Shown here one piece after another: positions 6,587 through 7,355 of a stretch of DNA of 7,355 bases (position 1 is the first letter of the stretch; each line of letters starts with the position of its first letter). The notes under the pieces were generated by a model, which was given only the letters and a program-made list of their open reading frames with translations, did no database searches and had not been told where the DNA came from. Origin of the DNA: Labilibaculum sp032125735 (GTDB lineage Bacteria > Bacteroidota > Bacteroidia > Bacteroidales > Marinifilaceae); the NCBI GenBank assembly GCA_032125735.1, contig JAQBBZ010000148.1, forward strand, positions 1 through 7,355, read 5' to 3'. The position numbers were made by a program, and so were the translations under genes.

Positions 6587-6940
6587 AGATCATGATTATG
6601 CAGAATCCGAATACACATATTTTGGTGATACTAGAAAATAAAATTAAGCAAATTCCATGATAACAGCTGATTTTTAACAAATTAATTGTCCAAACCACTT
6701 CTATTTTAGACGAATACAAGCTATTTAATTACTGAATTCATTGCAAAATTAATGATTAAAATGATTATTCAATCAAAAAACAAGAAGCAATCATCTAATT
6801 ATCAGGGAATTCCACAAGCGTTAAAAATCTATAATTAATTCATTCTGTAATATGTTCATAATATTTCCCTAATCTTATTTTTACCCTTTCTTAATACTCA
6901 ATTAAGATTGGAAAAAGTAAGAAGTTCTATAAATATCTTC

Positions 6941-6948
6941 TATTTTTG
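6941..6948 (+). promoter_or_regulatory. Candidate -7 promoter box for the Na+/phosphate cotransporter gene
   Basis: TATTTTTG matches the Bacteroidota -7 consensus TAnnTTTG exactly and would start transcription near 6955, about 45 bases before the ATG at 7000. No convincing -33 TTG lies at the usual distance; instead, the preceding 20 bases (6921-6940) form an imperfect dyad with GAAG and CTTC ends. Confidence 0.45.
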
Positions 6949-6999
6949 CCGACTGAACTGGTACTAATCTATTGAAATACAAATAAAATAAATCAAGTT

Positions 7000-7355
7000 A
7001 TGGATTACGGATTGGCCGATATTTTAAGGCTTATAGGATCTTTAGGCTTATTCCTGTATGGAATGAAGTTGATGAGTGAAGCATTACAACAAGCTGCGGG
7101 AGACAAAATGCGAGCTATTCTCGCTGCAATGACTTCCAATAGGGTGAAGGGAGTAATGACAGGTGTTTTGATCACTGCACTTATTCAGTCGTCATCAGCA
7201 ACTACCGTAATGGTAGTAAGTTTTGTTAATGCTGGCTTACTATCTCTAGTAGAATCGATAGGTGTAATTATGGGTGCCAATATTGGTACTACGGTTACAG
7301 CCTGGTTAATCTCACTATTAGGATTTAAGGTGAGTATGAGTGCCATTTCTCTTCC
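7000..7355 (+). CDS. Na+/phosphate cotransporter family protein (NptA/YjbB-like), 3' end cut by window
   Basis: The first 118 residues are visible, starting MDYGLADILRLIGSLGLFLYGMKLMSEAL and running off the right edge. They cover the first Na/Pi cotransporter repeat. After the first hydrophobic helix, with the family's GLFLYGMKLM pattern (16-25), comes QSSSATT at 63-69, the signature of this transporter family. GANIGTT follows at 92-98, the second conserved motif of the repeat. Members couple inward sodium movement to phosphate or related anion uptake across the inner membrane, and many bacterial ones have a PhoU-like C-terminal domain, which cannot be checked here. The ATG at 7000 is chosen because the conserved N-terminal helix begins right after it; the leader is A-rich without a Shine-Dalgarno. 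It is transcribed away from the RND gene. Family is clear; the transported anion is assumed from the family. Confidence 0.92.
   Translation, partial: MDYGLADILRLIGSLGLFLYGMKLMSEALQQAAGDKMRAILAAMTSNRVKGVMTGVLITALIQSSSATTVMVVSFVNAGLLSLVESIGVIMGANIGTTVTAWLISLLGFKVSMSAISL

Larger units (their letters stand above)
6511..6999. other. Divergent intergenic region without a supported gene
   Basis: This 489-bp, strongly AT-rich stretch lies between two divergently transcribed genes. It holds the promoter candidates of both (6556-6586 minus and 6941-6948 plus) and a 10-bp palindrome AGAGATCTCT (6527-6536) in the RND leader. A 28-codon plus-strand reading frame (6752-6838, MIKMIIQSKNKK...) has no promoter or ribosome site that I can see, and I do not call it a gene. 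I find no tRNA, transposon ends or repeat array here. The middle, about 6590-6900, shows nothing I can name. Confidence 0.6.

Noticed and set aside
6752..6838. 28-codon plus-strand small ORF in the divergent intergenic region
   Set aside because: Short, lysine- and asparagine-rich as expected from AT-rich DNA; no Shine-Dalgarno, promoter box or recognised peptide family. Conservation in relatives would be needed to revive it.
1..7355. Possible novel defence, mobile or CRISPR-type system
   Set aside because: Every long reading frame belongs to a known housekeeping or transport family, and I saw no repeat array, integrase, transposase, tRNA attachment site or compositional break.

Overview
The window is AT-rich bacterial chromosome and looks like an ordinary housekeeping region of a Bacteroidota genome. 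Three things point there: promoter-like boxes of the form TAnnTTTG, gene starts mostly without a Shine-Dalgarno sequence, and the proteins themselves (a beta subunit with a long insertion after the catalytic Glu region, a very short epsilon subunit, and a Bacteroidota-style RND transporter). A marine Marinilabiliales-type organism is my guess from general protein resemblance only; no 16S or other marker is present.

Layout, left to right. A glycosyltransferase family 9 (heptosyltransferase-like) gene on the minus strand is cut by the left edge (1-949). A 201-bp gap then holds its promoter candidate and a strong intrinsic terminator for the genes to the right. Next come atpC (1151-1390) and atpD (1451-2965), minus strand, a two-gene F1-ATPase operon with an intercistronic hairpin. 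Upstream of atpD is a 27-bp near-perfect dyad overlapping the candidate promoter. A short-chain polyprenyl diphosphate synthase (3060-4034) and a large two-lobed RND/MMPL-type membrane transporter (4105-6510) follow, also on the minus strand. A 489-bp divergent intergenic region separates these from the start of a Na+/phosphate cotransporter family gene on the plus strand (7000 to the right edge).

How the genes relate. AtpD and AtpC are subunits of one F1 head; the rest of the ATP synthase is not here, so the operon is split from the other atp genes or they lie outside the window. The isoprenoid synthase and the RND transporter are neighbours in the same orientation, 70 bp apart with a hairpin between. 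The transporter belongs to a class that includes lipid exporters, so a link to isoprenoid or lipid handling is possible but unproven. The glycosyltransferase fits cell-surface polysaccharide synthesis.

I see no mobile element, CRISPR array, RNA gene or clear new system. The most noteworthy signals are regulatory (the atpD dyad and two intercistronic hairpins) and protein-level (one-sided loss of the proton-relay acidic pair in the RND protein, and an epsilon subunit without its regulatory C-terminal domain).
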